In this document: positions 16,472 to 26,400 of the stretch, in pieces
Position numbering within the stretch: position 1 is the stretch's first letter
Layout of the letters: each line of letters starts with the position of its first letter
NCBI GenBank assembly: GCA_016937995.1
Contig: JAFGVM010000006.1
Coordinates: 1 to 55,010 of the forward strand
DNA from: Candidatus Delongbacteria bacterium
GTDB taxonomy: Bacteria > UBA4055
Direction of reading: 5' to 3'
DNA: 55,010 bases
Program-made: the position numbers and the translations under genes
Notes under the pieces: model-generated
Database searches by the model: none
Seen by the model: only the letters and a program-made list of their open reading frames with translations
Told to the model about the DNA's origin: nothing

Positions 16472-17728
16472 TTATAACTCCGGTAAATTTATTATTACGT
16501 TCTGTATCATGTTCTTTTTGGATCTGGCTATCTTGAATTTTAAATCATTAATTACAAATTCTTCACCTTCTTCAGGTATCCTCTGAAGGTAATTTATCAA
16601 ATATCCGTTGACAGTTTCATATTCTTCATCCACCAAATTCTCATCCAAATGCGTTAAGTTCTTAAACATGTTATTCAGGTCATCTGTTCCCGCATCCCCG
16701 TTAACGATCAAAATTTTTTGCTCTTCTCTATAGATTATTCCTCTGTTCGTGATCTCATTATCATGTATATCATCAACTTTACCGACAATAGATTCTAAAA
16801 TATCATGCATGGTTACGACTCCGGTACAGCCTCCGAATTCATCAATAGCTACTGCGATTGATGTTTTATCTTTTTTAAAGGTTTTAAACAAAGACAGTAC
16901 ACTGACATTTTCAGGTACAAATAAGATGGGTTTCATTTTTTCTTCTATGGAGTTTATCTTATTTAAGGTGTCATTTACAAAAATAACTCCTTTAATATCA
17001 TCTAGATCTTTGTCGAAAACGATTATCTTTGAAAGAGATGTGATCTTGATTAATTTATTTAATCTGTACACAGGACTGGATATGTCCACTCCGAATATAC
17101 TTTTCCTGTGTGTCATTATTTCTTTTATTTTAATCTCATTAAGTTCCATTATCCTTCTTATTATTATCACGTCCTTTCGATCAACGGTATCATGCTTTAT
17201 TGCATGCTCCATTATATTGCTGATATCCAGCTTGGTTACCAACAACATTTCATCATCAGTTATTTGCAGTTTCATTAATTTCATAATAAATCTGCTTAAC
17301 TTCCCTGTTAGGACATTAAGAGGTGATAAAATAAATCTGAAAAACAAAAAAGGTATTATTACAAAAAATACCATACTGTCAGCTGATTTTTTAGAAATTA
17401 TCTTAGGTATTACTTCCGCAAAAATCACTATTGCTATGGATTCGTAGAGAACTACTTCGAACTGAGAAAAAGATCTTATCTTAAACATCAATAATAAATA
17501 TGTTAATGAGGATGCAAAAGCCACACTTGCCAAATTAGTACCTACAAGTGTCGGCACTAAAAATTTATCAGGATCTATCATCAGGCTTTCTATTTTACTA
17601 GCGAACGGTTTCCCTGATCTTTTCCATAAACGTATCTTTACCCTATGGGCCGCTGAAAATGCAATCTCTGCCGCACAAAAAAAGGCGATCAATAAAAAAG
17701 AAGTGATCAAGACTATGATTAGTCCCAT
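16472..17728 (-). CDS. CNNM/CorC-HlyC family membrane protein with CBS domains
   Basis: A 418-residue protein of the hemolysin C/CorC/CNNM group, linked to magnesium or other divalent cation transport. It has an N-terminal DUF21 membrane domain (about 1-140, four hydrophobic segments, with CAAEIAFSAA near 18-27), a pair of CBS domains (about 200-320, with EFGGCTGVVTMHDILE at the end of the second) and a C-terminal CorC_HlyC domain (about 335-415, with VNGYLINYLQRIPEEGEEF). Order and length are standard. It starts one base after the yigZ stop and ends 4 bp before the PorZ-like gene. The transported ion cannot be decided from sequence. Confidence 0.88.
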   Translation of the reverse strand: MGLIIVLITSFLLIAFFCAAEIAFSAAHRVKIRLWKRSGKPFASKIESLMIDPDKFLVPTLVGTNLASVAFASSLTYLLLMFKIRSFSQFEVVLYESIAIVIFAEVIPKIISKKSADSMVFFVIIPFLFFRFILSPLNVLTGKLSRFIMKLMKLQITDDEMLLVTKLDISNIMEHAIKHDTVDRKDVIIIRRIMELNEIKIKEIMTHRKSIFGVDISSPVYRLNKLIKITSLSKIIVFDKDLDDIKGVIFVNDTLNKINSIEEKMKPILFVPENVSVLSLFKTFKKDKTSIAVAIDEFGGCTGVVTMHDILESIVGKVDDIHDNEITNRGIIYREEQKILIVNGDAGTDDLNNMFKNLTHLDENLVDEEYETVNGYLINYLQRIPEEGEEFVINDLKFKIARSKKNMIQNVIINLPEL

Positions 17729-17729
17729 T

Positions 17730-18341
17730 TTATATATCCCTGGTTTTTATTTTACCATTACTTTTATCAAATATCTCATCCGAAAAACTCTCCAGAAAAG
17801 CTTTGTTCAACATGATCCTCATACTGACTTGATCTCCATATTTCTCCTCAACTATTTCAGCTTCGTATTTGTTTATCAGGTTCATTATCATACTTGTACT
17901 GTCATAAACATAATCGAATTCAACAGATATCTTAATTTCAACATCAATTATTTTACTGTTTGAGATCACTTCCTTGGCAGCTTCAGAATATGCTTTCATC
18001 AGTCCGCCTGTTCCTAATTTCGTTCCTCCATAGTATCTTGTTACTACAAGAAGTACATTACTCAAACCACTTGATTCAAGAACATTCATCATCGGTCTTC
18101 CGGCAGTTCCTGATGGTTCACCATCATCGCTGAATCTTGTAACCGGCTGATCAATACCGACAGTATATGCAAAGCAATTGTGAGTAGCACTATAATTTTT
18201 CTTACGGATCATTTCGAGCTGTTCTTCAGCTTCTTCTTTGCTTTCAGTCTTGAATATGGATCCTATAAAACGGGAACCTTTGATCTTCTCTATCTCGTAA
18301 AGATTGTTTCTTTCTATAGTTTTATATGCTATCTTTTCCAA
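17730..18341 (-). CDS. yigZ: YigZ/IMPACT family protein
   Basis: A 203-residue member of the IMPACT/YigZ family. The N-terminal UPF0029 domain carries the signature SDDGEPSGTAGRPM and RYYGGTKLGTGGL; the C-terminal part resembles an EF-G domain IV-like fold. Proteins of this family bind nucleotides or RNA and the bacterial role is unsettled. The gene leads directly into the CNNM gene with a 1-bp gap, so it is co-transcribed. It follows the purine nucleoside phosphorylase gene by 75 bp. Confidence 0.9.
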   Translation of the reverse strand: MEKIAYKTIERNNLYEIEKIKGSRFIGSIFKTESKEEAEEQLEMIRKKNYSATHNCFAYTVGIDQPVTRFSDDGEPSGTAGRPMMNVLESSGLSNVLLVVTRYYGGTKLGTGGLMKAYSEAAKEVISNSKIIDVEIKISVEFDYVYDSTSMIMNLINKYEAEIVEEKYGDQVSMRIMLNKAFLESFSDEIFDKSNGKIKTRDI

Positions 18342-18416
18342 AGTATCATTTCTGAGCGTTAATTTAAGCTATTTAAATATATGATTTTTCAAGTGAATTG
18401 TAAATATGTATATGAT

Positions 18417-19205
18417 TCATAGTTTAGTGATATTACGTAACAGGTTAACAAAATTAGTCTGAGCCTTTTTTGCAGTATCAAAAACATCCTGATGAGATAA
18501 CTTTATATCAGATATTCCCGCCGCATAATTGGTGACCAGAGAGATGGCGGAGGTTTCAATATTCAGTTCTAATGATCTTATCAATTCCGGAACAGTTGAC
18601 ATACCAACAAGATCTATCCCTAATTTTTTTAACAGTCTTATCTCTGAAGGCGTTTCAAAAGTTGGTCCTGTCATGAACCCGTAAACACCTTTCTGTATTT
18701 TTAGATCAGATCTTTCAAATGCTTTTATGATATCGTAGTTCAAATTTTGAGAAGTTCTTATTTTGACCGATTTCTCGACTGAAAGTTTGTACAATGGATC
18801 TTCCGCTTCCGAAATAATTATAAGATCCCCCGGGTGAAAATTATCATTGATACATCCTGCCGCATTGGTTAGTATGAGCTTGGGTATATTCAATCCGGAC
18901 ACTGTTTCCACAGGGAATACCACTTCATTATAAGTGTAACCTTCGTATAAATGTATCCGTCCTGAGAACACCAGCAATTTTATACCGTTAAGCTTTCCTA
19001 CGACTATTGATCCTTCATGACCCAATACCGTAGAAACTGGATAATTTGGAATTTCTGAAGTTTTTAGAATTTGCTTCTCATCCATACTATCGGTAAAAGC
19101 TCCCAATCCGCTTCCTAACACGATCGCATATTCAATATCTTCTGTATCGATCGTTCTTCTAATAAATTCCAGTGCATCTGTAATTTTCAATTTTCCGTTT
19201 TCCAT
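18417..19205 (-). CDS. punA: Purine nucleoside phosphorylase I
   Basis: This enzyme splits purine nucleosides with phosphate to free base and ribose-1-phosphate for salvage. The 262 residues match the trimeric PNP-I/MTAP group: VLGSGLGAF (phosphate loop), GHEGS, SGRIHLYEGY (phosphate-binding Arg and His), TNAAGCIN (base pocket), VGMSTVPE, and TNYAAG near the end. Usual inosine/guanosine enzymes have a Glu and Asn in the purine site, consistent with what is seen. It is transcribed away from the 5-formyl-THF cyclo-ligase gene; the 85-bp gap between them should hold two divergent promoters. Confidence 0.9.
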   Translation of the reverse strand: MENGKLKITDALEFIRRTIDTEDIEYAIVLGSGLGAFTDSMDEKQILKTSEIPNYPVSTVLGHEGSIVVGKLNGIKLLVFSGRIHLYEGYTYNEVVFPVETVSGLNIPKLILTNAAGCINDNFHPGDLIIISEAEDPLYKLSVEKSVKIRTSQNLNYDIIKAFERSDLKIQKGVYGFMTGPTFETPSEIRLLKKLGIDLVGMSTVPELIRSLELNIETSAISLVTNYAAGISDIKLSHQDVFDTAKKAQTNFVNLLRNITKL

Positions 19206-19228
19206 TCTAAATTGTCAATTAATTTATC

Positions 19229-19259
19229 TTGTGAATAAAATACAATATTTATAACTTAG
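19229..19259 (+). promoter_or_regulatory. Candidate promoter of the folate gene
   Basis: TTG at 19229-19231 is followed after 20 nt by TAACTTAG (19252-19259), again the Bacteroidota-like spacing. It lies 31 bp before the ATG at 19291. The following bases make a 13-mer that also occurs at 47873-47885, where no plus-strand gene follows. Confidence 0.35.
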
Positions 19260-19290
19260 AGTAAAGGAATTAATAATTCACGGTATTTCA

Positions 19291-19845
19291 ATGATCAACG
19301 ATATTTACTTAAAAAAGAAAGCACTAAGAAAACTTATCCGGAAATTAAAAAAAGAATTAACTCCGGAACTCAGAAAGATCAAATCCGATTCTATAATGAA
19401 CAAGATCGAAGATGATGTACATTTTCAGAATGCTGAAACTGTGTTTATCTGTTGGGCCATGGATGACGAGGTGGACACAAGAGATCTCATCATCAGATGG
19501 AGTGATCGCAAAATATTTATTTTACCTTCAATAGACGGAGATGACCTGATCTTAAAAAGATTTACCGGAATAAATTGTTTGAAAAATGGCGATCTTTACG
19601 ATATCCCGGAACCTTCCGGTGAACCTTTTGAAGATATCAGTGGTATTGAACTTGCTATAATACCTGGAGTTGCTTTCGATAAAAATAACAACAGAATGGG
19701 CAGAGGCAAAGCATACTACGACAAAATACTCTTACAGATGAAAAACAAAACTTTTCTTCTTGGAATATGCTATGATTTTCAGTTTATTGATTCTGTTCCA
19801 GTGGAAACTCACGACATGTTAATGGATAAGGTGGTATACTCATGA
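19291..19845 (+). CDS. 5-formyltetrahydrofolate cyclo-ligase
   Basis: Converts 5-formyl-THF with ATP to 5,10-methenyl-THF, returning a stored folate to one-carbon metabolism. The 184 residues begin with the helical KKALRKLIRKL start and show the hallmark IPGVAFDKNNNRMGRGKAYYD (about 130-150), the ATP/Mg site. Length and order are normal. The stop overlaps the next gene by 4 bp (ATGA), so translation is coupled. There is no clear Shine-Dalgarno ahead of the ATG. Confidence 0.92.
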   Translation: MINDIYLKKKALRKLIRKLKKELTPELRKIKSDSIMNKIEDDVHFQNAETVFICWAMDDEVDTRDLIIRWSDRKIFILPSIDGDDLILKRFTGINCLKNGDLYDIPEPSGEPFEDISGIELAIIPGVAFDKNNNRMGRGKAYYDKILLQMKNKTFLLGICYDFQFIDSVPVETHDMLMDKVVYS

Positions 19846-20561
19846 TCGATGGAAAATTTTTAAATATTTCTTCAGGTAAACTGGATATTATCGCTGAAAA
19901 GATCTATCAGAATGAATGTGCAGGTAAAAGAGAATTTTTGGTATGGTGGAGTGAAAATGAAGAATTCCCTTCACTTGGTATAGGGCACTTTCTATGGCTC
20001 CCTAAAGGTATTACTGTTCCATTTGAAGCAACTTTTACCAAGTTTCTGGATAATTGTATTTATGAGGATATTGAAATCCCTGAATTCCTGAACGATTATA
20101 AGGATGGATGTATATGGAATAGCAGAGATGAATTTTTAGATCCTATAAATTCCGGCCAGGTAGAAGAACTTCGAACCTGGCTTGAGGGTTCAAAGGATAT
20201 CCAGACCACTTTTCTCTACAACAGGGCTTTAAATATGCTCGAAGATATTATTGAGTACGATCCTGCTACAAAAATTATCATTGAAAAACTTCTTTACAGT
20301 GATCTTGGTAAATTTGTTGTTATTGACTACATCAATTTCAAAGGTTCCGGGCTTATTCTTTCTGAAAGGTATAAAAATCAGGGATGGGGATTACTTCAGG
20401 TTATACAGAATCTGAAATTCAACCCAAACATAATCGATGCCTTCATCAGATCTGCTGTTGAAGTTCTTGAACTTAGAATTTATAATTCTCCATCGAAGAG
20501 AAATGAGAAAATATTTCTTAAAAGCTGGATAAAAAGATTTGAGTCTTACCGGGAATTTTAA
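19842..20561 (+). CDS. Conserved protein of unknown function
   Basis: A 239-residue soluble protein; I believe it belongs to a conserved family with no assigned reaction, but I recall no established name. Motifs that look conserved are QNECAGK (about 23-29), SLGIGHFLWLP (about 44-54), and a C-terminal stretch with DYINFKGSGL, ERYKNQGWGLLQV and near-terminal RNEKIFLKSWIKR. A catalytic Glu (in NEC), the GIGH pattern and WGLLQ faintly recall lysozyme-like folds, but that is speculation. No signal peptide is seen. It overlaps the folate cyclo-ligase gene by 4 bp and so shares its transcript and probably coupled translation. Confidence 0.8.
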   Translation: MIDGKFLNISSGKLDIIAEKIYQNECAGKREFLVWWSENEEFPSLGIGHFLWLPKGITVPFEATFTKFLDNCIYEDIEIPEFLNDYKDGCIWNSRDEFLDPINSGQVEELRTWLEGSKDIQTTFLYNRALNMLEDIIEYDPATKIIIEKLLYSDLGKFVVIDYINFKGSGLILSERYKNQGWGLLQVIQNLKFNPNIIDAFIRSAVEVLELRIYNSPSKRNEKIFLKSWIKRFESYREF

Positions 20562-20582
20562 CTATTTTAAACTGAGGTAATA

Positions 20583-21653
20583 ATGAAAATATCCATTCTG
20601 TCATTATTTGTTATTTTAAGTTTTTCTTCACTTTTCGCAGACTATTATTCCGGAGGGTTTGCAGAAACATTATTGTTAGGTCGACGACCTAATGCAAGGT
20701 ATGAAGCTATGGGTAAAACTGGTGTTGCTGAAGATGGTTATTTATATACAGGATTATTGAATCCTGCTTGTATTGGCGGGCTGGAAGGTTTAAGTATTAA
20801 TTATTCTTATGATCCTGCTTCATTTTATTTCATTGATGATGATGCATGGTATTCTGATTATTATGGTTTCGGATTGAACTATAAGGATTTTTCTTTTTAT
20901 ATAGATTATTACAGGCAATGTTGGGGAGAAATGACTCATACTGATGAATTTGGGAATCTTATAGATACTTACCAACAAGTACATTCTTTGTTGAATTTTA
21001 ACAGTTCCTATAAAATTAGCAATACTTTTTACTTAGGTTTTGGATTAAGATATGCAAATTGGGATTTCTATCCAGTTTATAATGACGACTGGTCATGCTA
21101 TTTATTTGACCTTGGATTACTAAAGAAGTTTGAAGTTTATTCTAATTCGAATTCAAAATACATCATGAACATTGGAGCAAGTTTATCCAATATCTTAAAT
21201 TCGAAAGTATCTGATGATCCAGAAGAACATGCTCCCAGAAACTTAAGATTTGGGGTTAGTAATAATTTCATTTTTAAAGATCCGAATTTAAGTAAAATAA
21301 CTATTAGTTCAGAATTTTATAAGATACTCAATTCTTACCATTCGGGAGAAGATGACTTTTCATTTAATAATGGTTTAGAAGTTACTATGGTGCAATATTT
21401 TATTCTTAGGTGCGGATATTATTATCAATTGAATTACGATTATGACAATTCTTACAATAAAGATCACTTATCTGAATTTACATATGGCCTGGGACTGATT
21501 TTGCCAATAAATGAAATATTTAACAATAACTTGATACCTCTTTCATTTAGTTTTGATCTCACTATGCTGGATCAACCTTCATACACTAAAGACAGTAATT
21601 GGGATGATTTTTATAATCTCAGCTTTACTCTAAATTGGAAGTTTGAGGAGTAA
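20583..21653 (+). CDS. PorV/PorQ-like outer membrane barrel protein
   Basis: A 356-residue outer-membrane protein with a clean signal peptide (about 1-19, ending LFADYYS). The start of the mature part (ARYEAMGKTGVAEDG, then GLLNPACIGGLEG) resembles the PorV/PorQ and UPF0164 style barrels of FCB bacteria, in which an AMG..GVA..D motif opens the first strands. The rest alternates aromatic and polar residues with turns. PorV is a shuttle of type IX secretion, so it could pair with the PorZ-like protein at 14206; no other type IX gene is in the window. The ATG follows GAGGTAA. It ends one base before the next lipoprotein gene. Confidence 0.7.
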   Translation: MKISILSLFVILSFSSLFADYYSGGFAETLLLGRRPNARYEAMGKTGVAEDGYLYTGLLNPACIGGLEGLSINYSYDPASFYFIDDDAWYSDYYGFGLNYKDFSFYIDYYRQCWGEMTHTDEFGNLIDTYQQVHSLLNFNSSYKISNTFYLGFGLRYANWDFYPVYNDDWSCYLFDLGLLKKFEVYSNSNSKYIMNIGASLSNILNSKVSDDPEEHAPRNLRFGVSNNFIFKDPNLSKITISSEFYKILNSYHSGEDDFSFNNGLEVTMVQYFILRCGYYYQLNYDYDNSYNKDHLSEFTYGLGLILPINEIFNNNLIPLSFSFDLTMLDQPSYTKDSNWDDFYNLSFTLNWKFEE

Positions 21654-22043
21654 ATGAAAAATTTATTTGAATTTTTAATCTTTTTTTATGTAGCAATATT
21701 CATACAAGGTTGTGATTTTAGTATTGATATAGAGCCTACAAGCGGTAATACTGTTATTAGAGGCAAAGTTATTGAAACTTCCTCAAAGGAACCTGTCTCT
21801 AATGTTGAAATAGTACTAACTTATGCAGCTTTTATGGGGCTGACAATGCCGGCCCATACATATGAATATACAGATGCTAACGGTAATTTTAATTTTGAAT
21901 ACTACTGTGAAAAAGACTATACATATACACTTCACTGCGAAAAAGATAGATATACCGGGACTCCTCCTTATTACTATTCAATTGATAAAGCAGAAGATAA
22001 TTATTTTCTTATTGAAATCACTAGTAGAGATTCTGTTAGATAA
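21654..22043 (+). CDS. Small lipoprotein with carboxypeptidase-regulatory-like fold
   Basis: A 129-residue predicted lipoprotein: the hydrophobic N-terminus ends in a lipobox FIQGC (Cys20). Residues about 33-85 (VIRGKVIETSSKEPVSNVEI, then DANGNFNF) match the carboxypeptidase regulatory-like / CNA-B type beta sandwich that is common on FCB surface proteins. No enzyme motif is present. The start codon immediately follows the PorV-like gene's TAA, with its GAGGAG ribosome binding site inside that gene's end, so the two are translated together and may work together at the outer membrane. Confidence 0.75.
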   Translation: MKNLFEFLIFFYVAIFIQGCDFSIDIEPTSGNTVIRGKVIETSSKEPVSNVEIVLTYAAFMGLTMPAHTYEYTDANGNFNFEYYCEKDYTYTLHCEKDRYTGTPPYYYSIDKAEDNYFLIEITSRDSVR

Positions 22044-22160
22044 CCGAATAATAAAACTTTGTTTTTTTTTTGTAAAAGTTATTTTTATTCCCTATTCTCT
22101 TGAATTTTGTATGACATGTTTATATATTGAATTATCTGAAATGATTATATTGGAGTTTAT

Positions 22161-22919
22161 ATGATAAATATTGCATTATGTGGTGGATATGGAAAAATGG
22201 GACGTACCATTGCGGGACTGTGCGAATCAGGAAAAGAATACCATATTTCATACATTATCGAGACAAATGATAAATGCCTTCTTACCAATCTTGGTATCGG
22301 AATCAAACTCAGTGATGTGATAGATCATGATGATATTGATGTTGTTGTAGATTTTACATCAAAAGATTCATGCCTTGAGCATATGAAGATCAGTATTGAT
22401 AATGGAAAACCGTTTGTTACAGGTACTACAGGATTCAATGAAAATGATTTGATCGGGATAAATAAGTTGGCTGAGAATGGAAAAGTTTTCTACTCGCCGA
22501 ATTTCTCGCCCGGTATATATATACTCGGAAAAGCACTTAATAAAATATCTGAACTTGCTCAGGATGACTATGATATAGAAATGCTTGAGATGCATCATAA
22601 TCAGAAAACAGATGCACCGAGTGGAACTGCACTTAAACTTAGAGATATTCTTTTAAGCAGCTATCCTGACCATAATGTCATTTACGGAAGAAAAGGTGAT
22701 TATAAACCGAGAAGCAGGAATGAAATAGCTATTCATACTCTCAGAGGAGGTGATGTAGTGGGCGATCATAAAGTGATCTTTGCTGGAAATGGTGAGAGAA
22801 TTGAGTTGACACATAAGGCTATTTCCAGAGATACTTTTGCTTTCGGTGTTTTAAAAGCCGTTGAATATATAACTAAACAGAAAGAAAAAAGACTATATGG
22901 AATGGATGATCTATTTTAA
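22161..22919 (+). CDS. dapB: 4-hydroxy-tetrahydrodipicolinate reductase
   Basis: Reduces the DapA product with NAD(P)H in the lysine/diaminopimelate pathway. The 252 residues hold the Rossmann motif GGYGKMGRTI (8-17), a VDFTSKD segment, GTTGF, and the catalytic/substrate motif EMHHNQKTDAPSGTA near 143-157. The ATG has GGAG 6 nt upstream. Its last 23 bases overlap the next gene. Aspartokinase, the first pathway step, is encoded at 47978. No neighbouring dap genes are seen. Confidence 0.95.
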   Translation: MINIALCGGYGKMGRTIAGLCESGKEYHISYIIETNDKCLLTNLGIGIKLSDVIDHDDIDVVVDFTSKDSCLEHMKISIDNGKPFVTGTTGFNENDLIGINKLAENGKVFYSPNFSPGIYILGKALNKISELAQDDYDIEMLEMHHNQKTDAPSGTALKLRDILLSSYPDHNVIYGRKGDYKPRSRNEIAIHTLRGGDVVGDHKVIFAGNGERIELTHKAISRDTFAFGVLKAVEYITKQKEKRLYGMDDLF

Positions 22920-23448
22920 AATATTCTTAATATTTTTGATACTGACGATCTCGGCATGTACAGTAAAAATTCCTGATATTAAGATAACCGGAGAAAAAAC
23001 AGCTTTGGAAAATCAGGTACTCGGGGAATATTCCAAGATCAAGGAAGATGCATGGATGGTCACTTCTGAAAGAGGAGACGGCCAGATCAGGATAACTGCT
23101 GACCGTAAAGAAGTGGTCGAAGCTGTCAGGGACAGAGAATTCTTGAAGGATGATATCAGCGAACTTAAGATCAAGGGATATCTGGGAGAATTAAACAACG
23201 GTCAAATAGATGTTGTGGATGCTGGTGAAGTGGCAAAACTTAATAAAAAAGAGAAAGACCTTATCAAACTTCTGATGGAAAAAGAAAATAAAGCCCGAAA
23301 ATTGATCATGGAAAGAATAATAGAGACCGATGCTAAATTTAAATCTTCACCTGAAGAGGTCTATCAGGCATTTTTTGTTATGAATCTGGAAGATTCACCA
23401 GAAAATACATTCTATAAAAATAAAAAAGACAAATGGGTTAAGAAGTAG
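22897..23448 (+). CDS. DUF1318 (YdbL-like) lipoprotein
   Basis: A 183-residue predicted lipoprotein: a hydrophobic N-terminus ends in ISAC (lipobox, Cys21), then VTGEKTALE-like sequence (here ITGEKTALENQVLGEY) that marks the DUF1318/YdbL family. The C-terminal half is a highly charged helix with KENKARKLIMERI. The function of the family is unknown; it often accompanies large AsmA/YdbH-type envelope proteins, which are not present here. The start lies inside dapB (ATG at 22897, alternative ATG 22906), so coupling is likely. Its end overlaps the end of the convergent kinase gene by 11 bp. Confidence 0.8.
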   Translation: MEWMIYFKIFLIFLILTISACTVKIPDIKITGEKTALENQVLGEYSKIKEDAWMVTSERGDGQIRITADRKEVVEAVRDREFLKDDISELKIKGYLGELNNGQIDVVDAGEVAKLNKKEKDLIKLLMEKENKARKLIMERIIETDAKFKSSPEEVYQAFFVMNLEDSPENTFYKNKKDKWVKK

Positions 23449-26400
23449 TATTAAAATGCTCAATGATCTTCTGTCCCCTTCTAAAGAAATATGTTGTTTT
23501 AAAGAGTTCTTCCTGAACATTATCCATATTAGCCAGTAAATATTCTTTAATTTCCTCGTAGAAACCTACAAAAGGAGCTATTTTTTCCTTTTCAACTTTA
23601 GCCATCAGAGCAAATTCCATAAATGGAATTATTGAATAAACATTTATCATGGTAAAACCGGCAATATGAAGCTTTTTAGAAAGCTCTAATATGGTGTTTA
23701 TAAGATTTTCATTTTTTGTAAGCATGAACCTTGTGATATTATAGACAAGAAAATCACCTGTGATCTCAGGATTCAAAAATCTCTTCTCTATTTTTCCCAT
23801 TACCTTGTCCATTGGAGGCAGCTTTTTATATTTTTTTGTATAGTGCAAAAGCATCATAGGTGTCTCTAGCTGCAGATTGCCATTCAATATATCATCCATC
23901 TGAGATGGAGACCACCTGTAACAAATATTATGCTCATAGAATACATCCAGACTTTCCTTGTATACCCTATATATCTCATCTGTGAGAACATTATCATCAT
24001 ACAGAGCTTTGATATCTGTCAAAGCTTCTTCTTTGGTAAATATTTCGGGATAATATTTTGCTATCCTGTCAAAATTTGTAAGCAATTTCGCTTCTGTTGA
24101 ATGCCTGAAATATAAATATGCTTTCCTTATAATTTTTTTTGCCGATTTGAAATCCCCTGTTCTGTGATAGAGAATGAATTCGTTAGTTAAAAGTTCGATG
24201 TAAAGTTCCAGTCTGTTTGTTTCTTTTGCCTGCCTTCTGATCTCTCTAAGCAAGCTTATTATTTCTCCCAAAGGATAGTAGAGATTTATCTTTGTAGATA
24301 CAACATCTCCCAGATCATCAAGACTGAGAGATCTTTTTAATTTGTCAGAAAGGTATATTTTCTTATTTTCAAAGTATAGTGCTTTTTCATAATCAGAGGT
24401 ATAGTAATAGTAATTTGCAAGGGTCCTTAATATGAGAAACATATTTTCAGTATCCTTCTCTTTGTAGGCAACCTCTAATCCGTATGTCAACCTCTCGCTA
24501 TAGTCCTGCTCGATACATTCTCTTTCTGCAAATTTTGCCAAAGTACTCAGAAGATAAAAATAGTTGTCGTTGAATATCTTTTTCGATACAAATACATCTA
24601 TGTATTCTGATATTCTTTCCTCCAGATGATCATTCCATGGAATAACTCCATAAACTATCTTCATAGTATCCAGGATTATCTGATACTCTACCAGTTCATC
24701 TTTATCCTTATTGAAATCCTCTTCAAGTATTTTGGTCAACTCAACTCCATTATCATAATATTTCCTGCTCGATAATAAATTATGCAAAACTTCGAACATA
24801 TCATGATAAAATTCTTCAGCAGATAAATTGGCCTTATAGATCTCGAGGTTCTTCCTGACAAAAGAAATGATATTGTAATCATAGTAAAATTCATTATGAA
24901 GATAAAGCTTTATTCTGATGTACTTCAATTTACTTTCAATACTGGTTATCTCTTCCTGGAAAGTTTTTTCAACCGATTTAATGATCTTAACAGCTTTTTC
25001 TATATCAACACCTTCCAGGAAGAAAGCAAAATTCAACTCTAACCGGAATTTTACTTCCTGATCTTCACAAAGCTTAATGCAATTCAGTAGTAAATAATAC
25101 AAATTATCGTTTGTATCACGTTTACGCATGATCTCAACATATTTATTTAAATTCGCAAGTTGAGATATATCAATTCCGTTCAAAATATATTTTAATATCC
25201 TTACTGCTGCTCTTGAGAATTTATCATCTTGATCCAGCTTGATAATTCTCGAATAATACTTTTTTAAAGGTTCTTTTTTGATAGAGCTAAAGATATAGTC
25301 CTTAATTTCACTCTTTACAACTTTATAGAGGTTTTTATAACCTGATATTAATCCAAGATTTACCAGTCTTGACAGAATTTTTTTCAGATCAAAATCACTC
25401 AAAGGTATGAATTTTTTTATTTCTTCAACCGTTAGCTTATTGAATGTTACTGTTAACAATATCAAAATATTTATGTCGTTTTCATCAAGTCCTTTTATAA
25501 GACTTTTCACCGACTTCTTACTGCCTCTTTTCAGAACCTTTATGAAATTGTCCTTGTTTTTGAAGAACAAGACTCCTCCAACATAAGTGATCACATTTTT
25601 CTGAATCAATCCGTCAAAAAATGTCATAAGTGTCCTAAAATTTCCCGCACTGTAATCAAATATAAGTTTATTGAAATTCGATGGCACATTACCGATATCA
25701 CCAAGGAAATATGAAATTACTTTCTCAGTTTCTTCAAATGATAAAGTAGGAACTTCAATGCTCTCTATCTCTGGGTCATATTCAATGAGTTTATAGCTCT
25801 GTTCTATATTCTGTGGCATCTTATCCGTTGTAAGAGAAATAATGAGATATAGACAACCCTCTTTATTTTGACCTATCAATCTGTTGATGAACCTTACCGA
25901 TTCCTGATCATATCTTTCAAAATTATCAAAAATTATCGTGAGCTTATTTTTCCTATCATTTGAACATAAGCACAAAAAATTGATCACATCATCATAAATA
26001 TAAAAATAATCCTGCTCTTTCTCTGCAATGGAATTGATCTCGTTGTTGATTCTTTGATATTCATCCTCGATGTCTACTATTCCCTTGAAGTTGTTATATG
26101 CTTTTTTAAGAAGCAGCTTACCTATTAAAAAATCCTCACTTGTATTATCTTCAAGATACATACGTATGATCTTCTCTAGAGATAATGTGATATTGTAAAA
26201 TATCTGATCCAGTATTTTTGTCTTACCGGATCCTGATACTCCATATAAAAATACGGTTTTACCACTTTTCTTCTGGTCTGTAAGCTTATGGATCTTAAGA
26301 AGATTACTGAAAATATTTTCTCTAAGGATAAACTTGGTATTATTCAAAAAAGATGTTGTGTGAAAGATATTCGGTATAGGATATTTTGTGCCAAATGTAC

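Noticed and set aside
16749-17447. Long plus-strand open frame (232 codons) opposite the CNNM gene
   Set aside because: Antisense shadow of a hydrophobic coding region; composition mirrors the real gene and no start signal is present.
22063-22072. Run of ten T after the small lipoprotein gene as a terminator
   Set aside because: No stable stem precedes the run, so a Rho-independent terminator is not supported.
21862-22164. Plus-strand frame overlapping the small lipoprotein gene
   Set aside because: Most of it overlaps a better supported lipoprotein gene in another frame, and the rest is AT-rich spacer before dapB.
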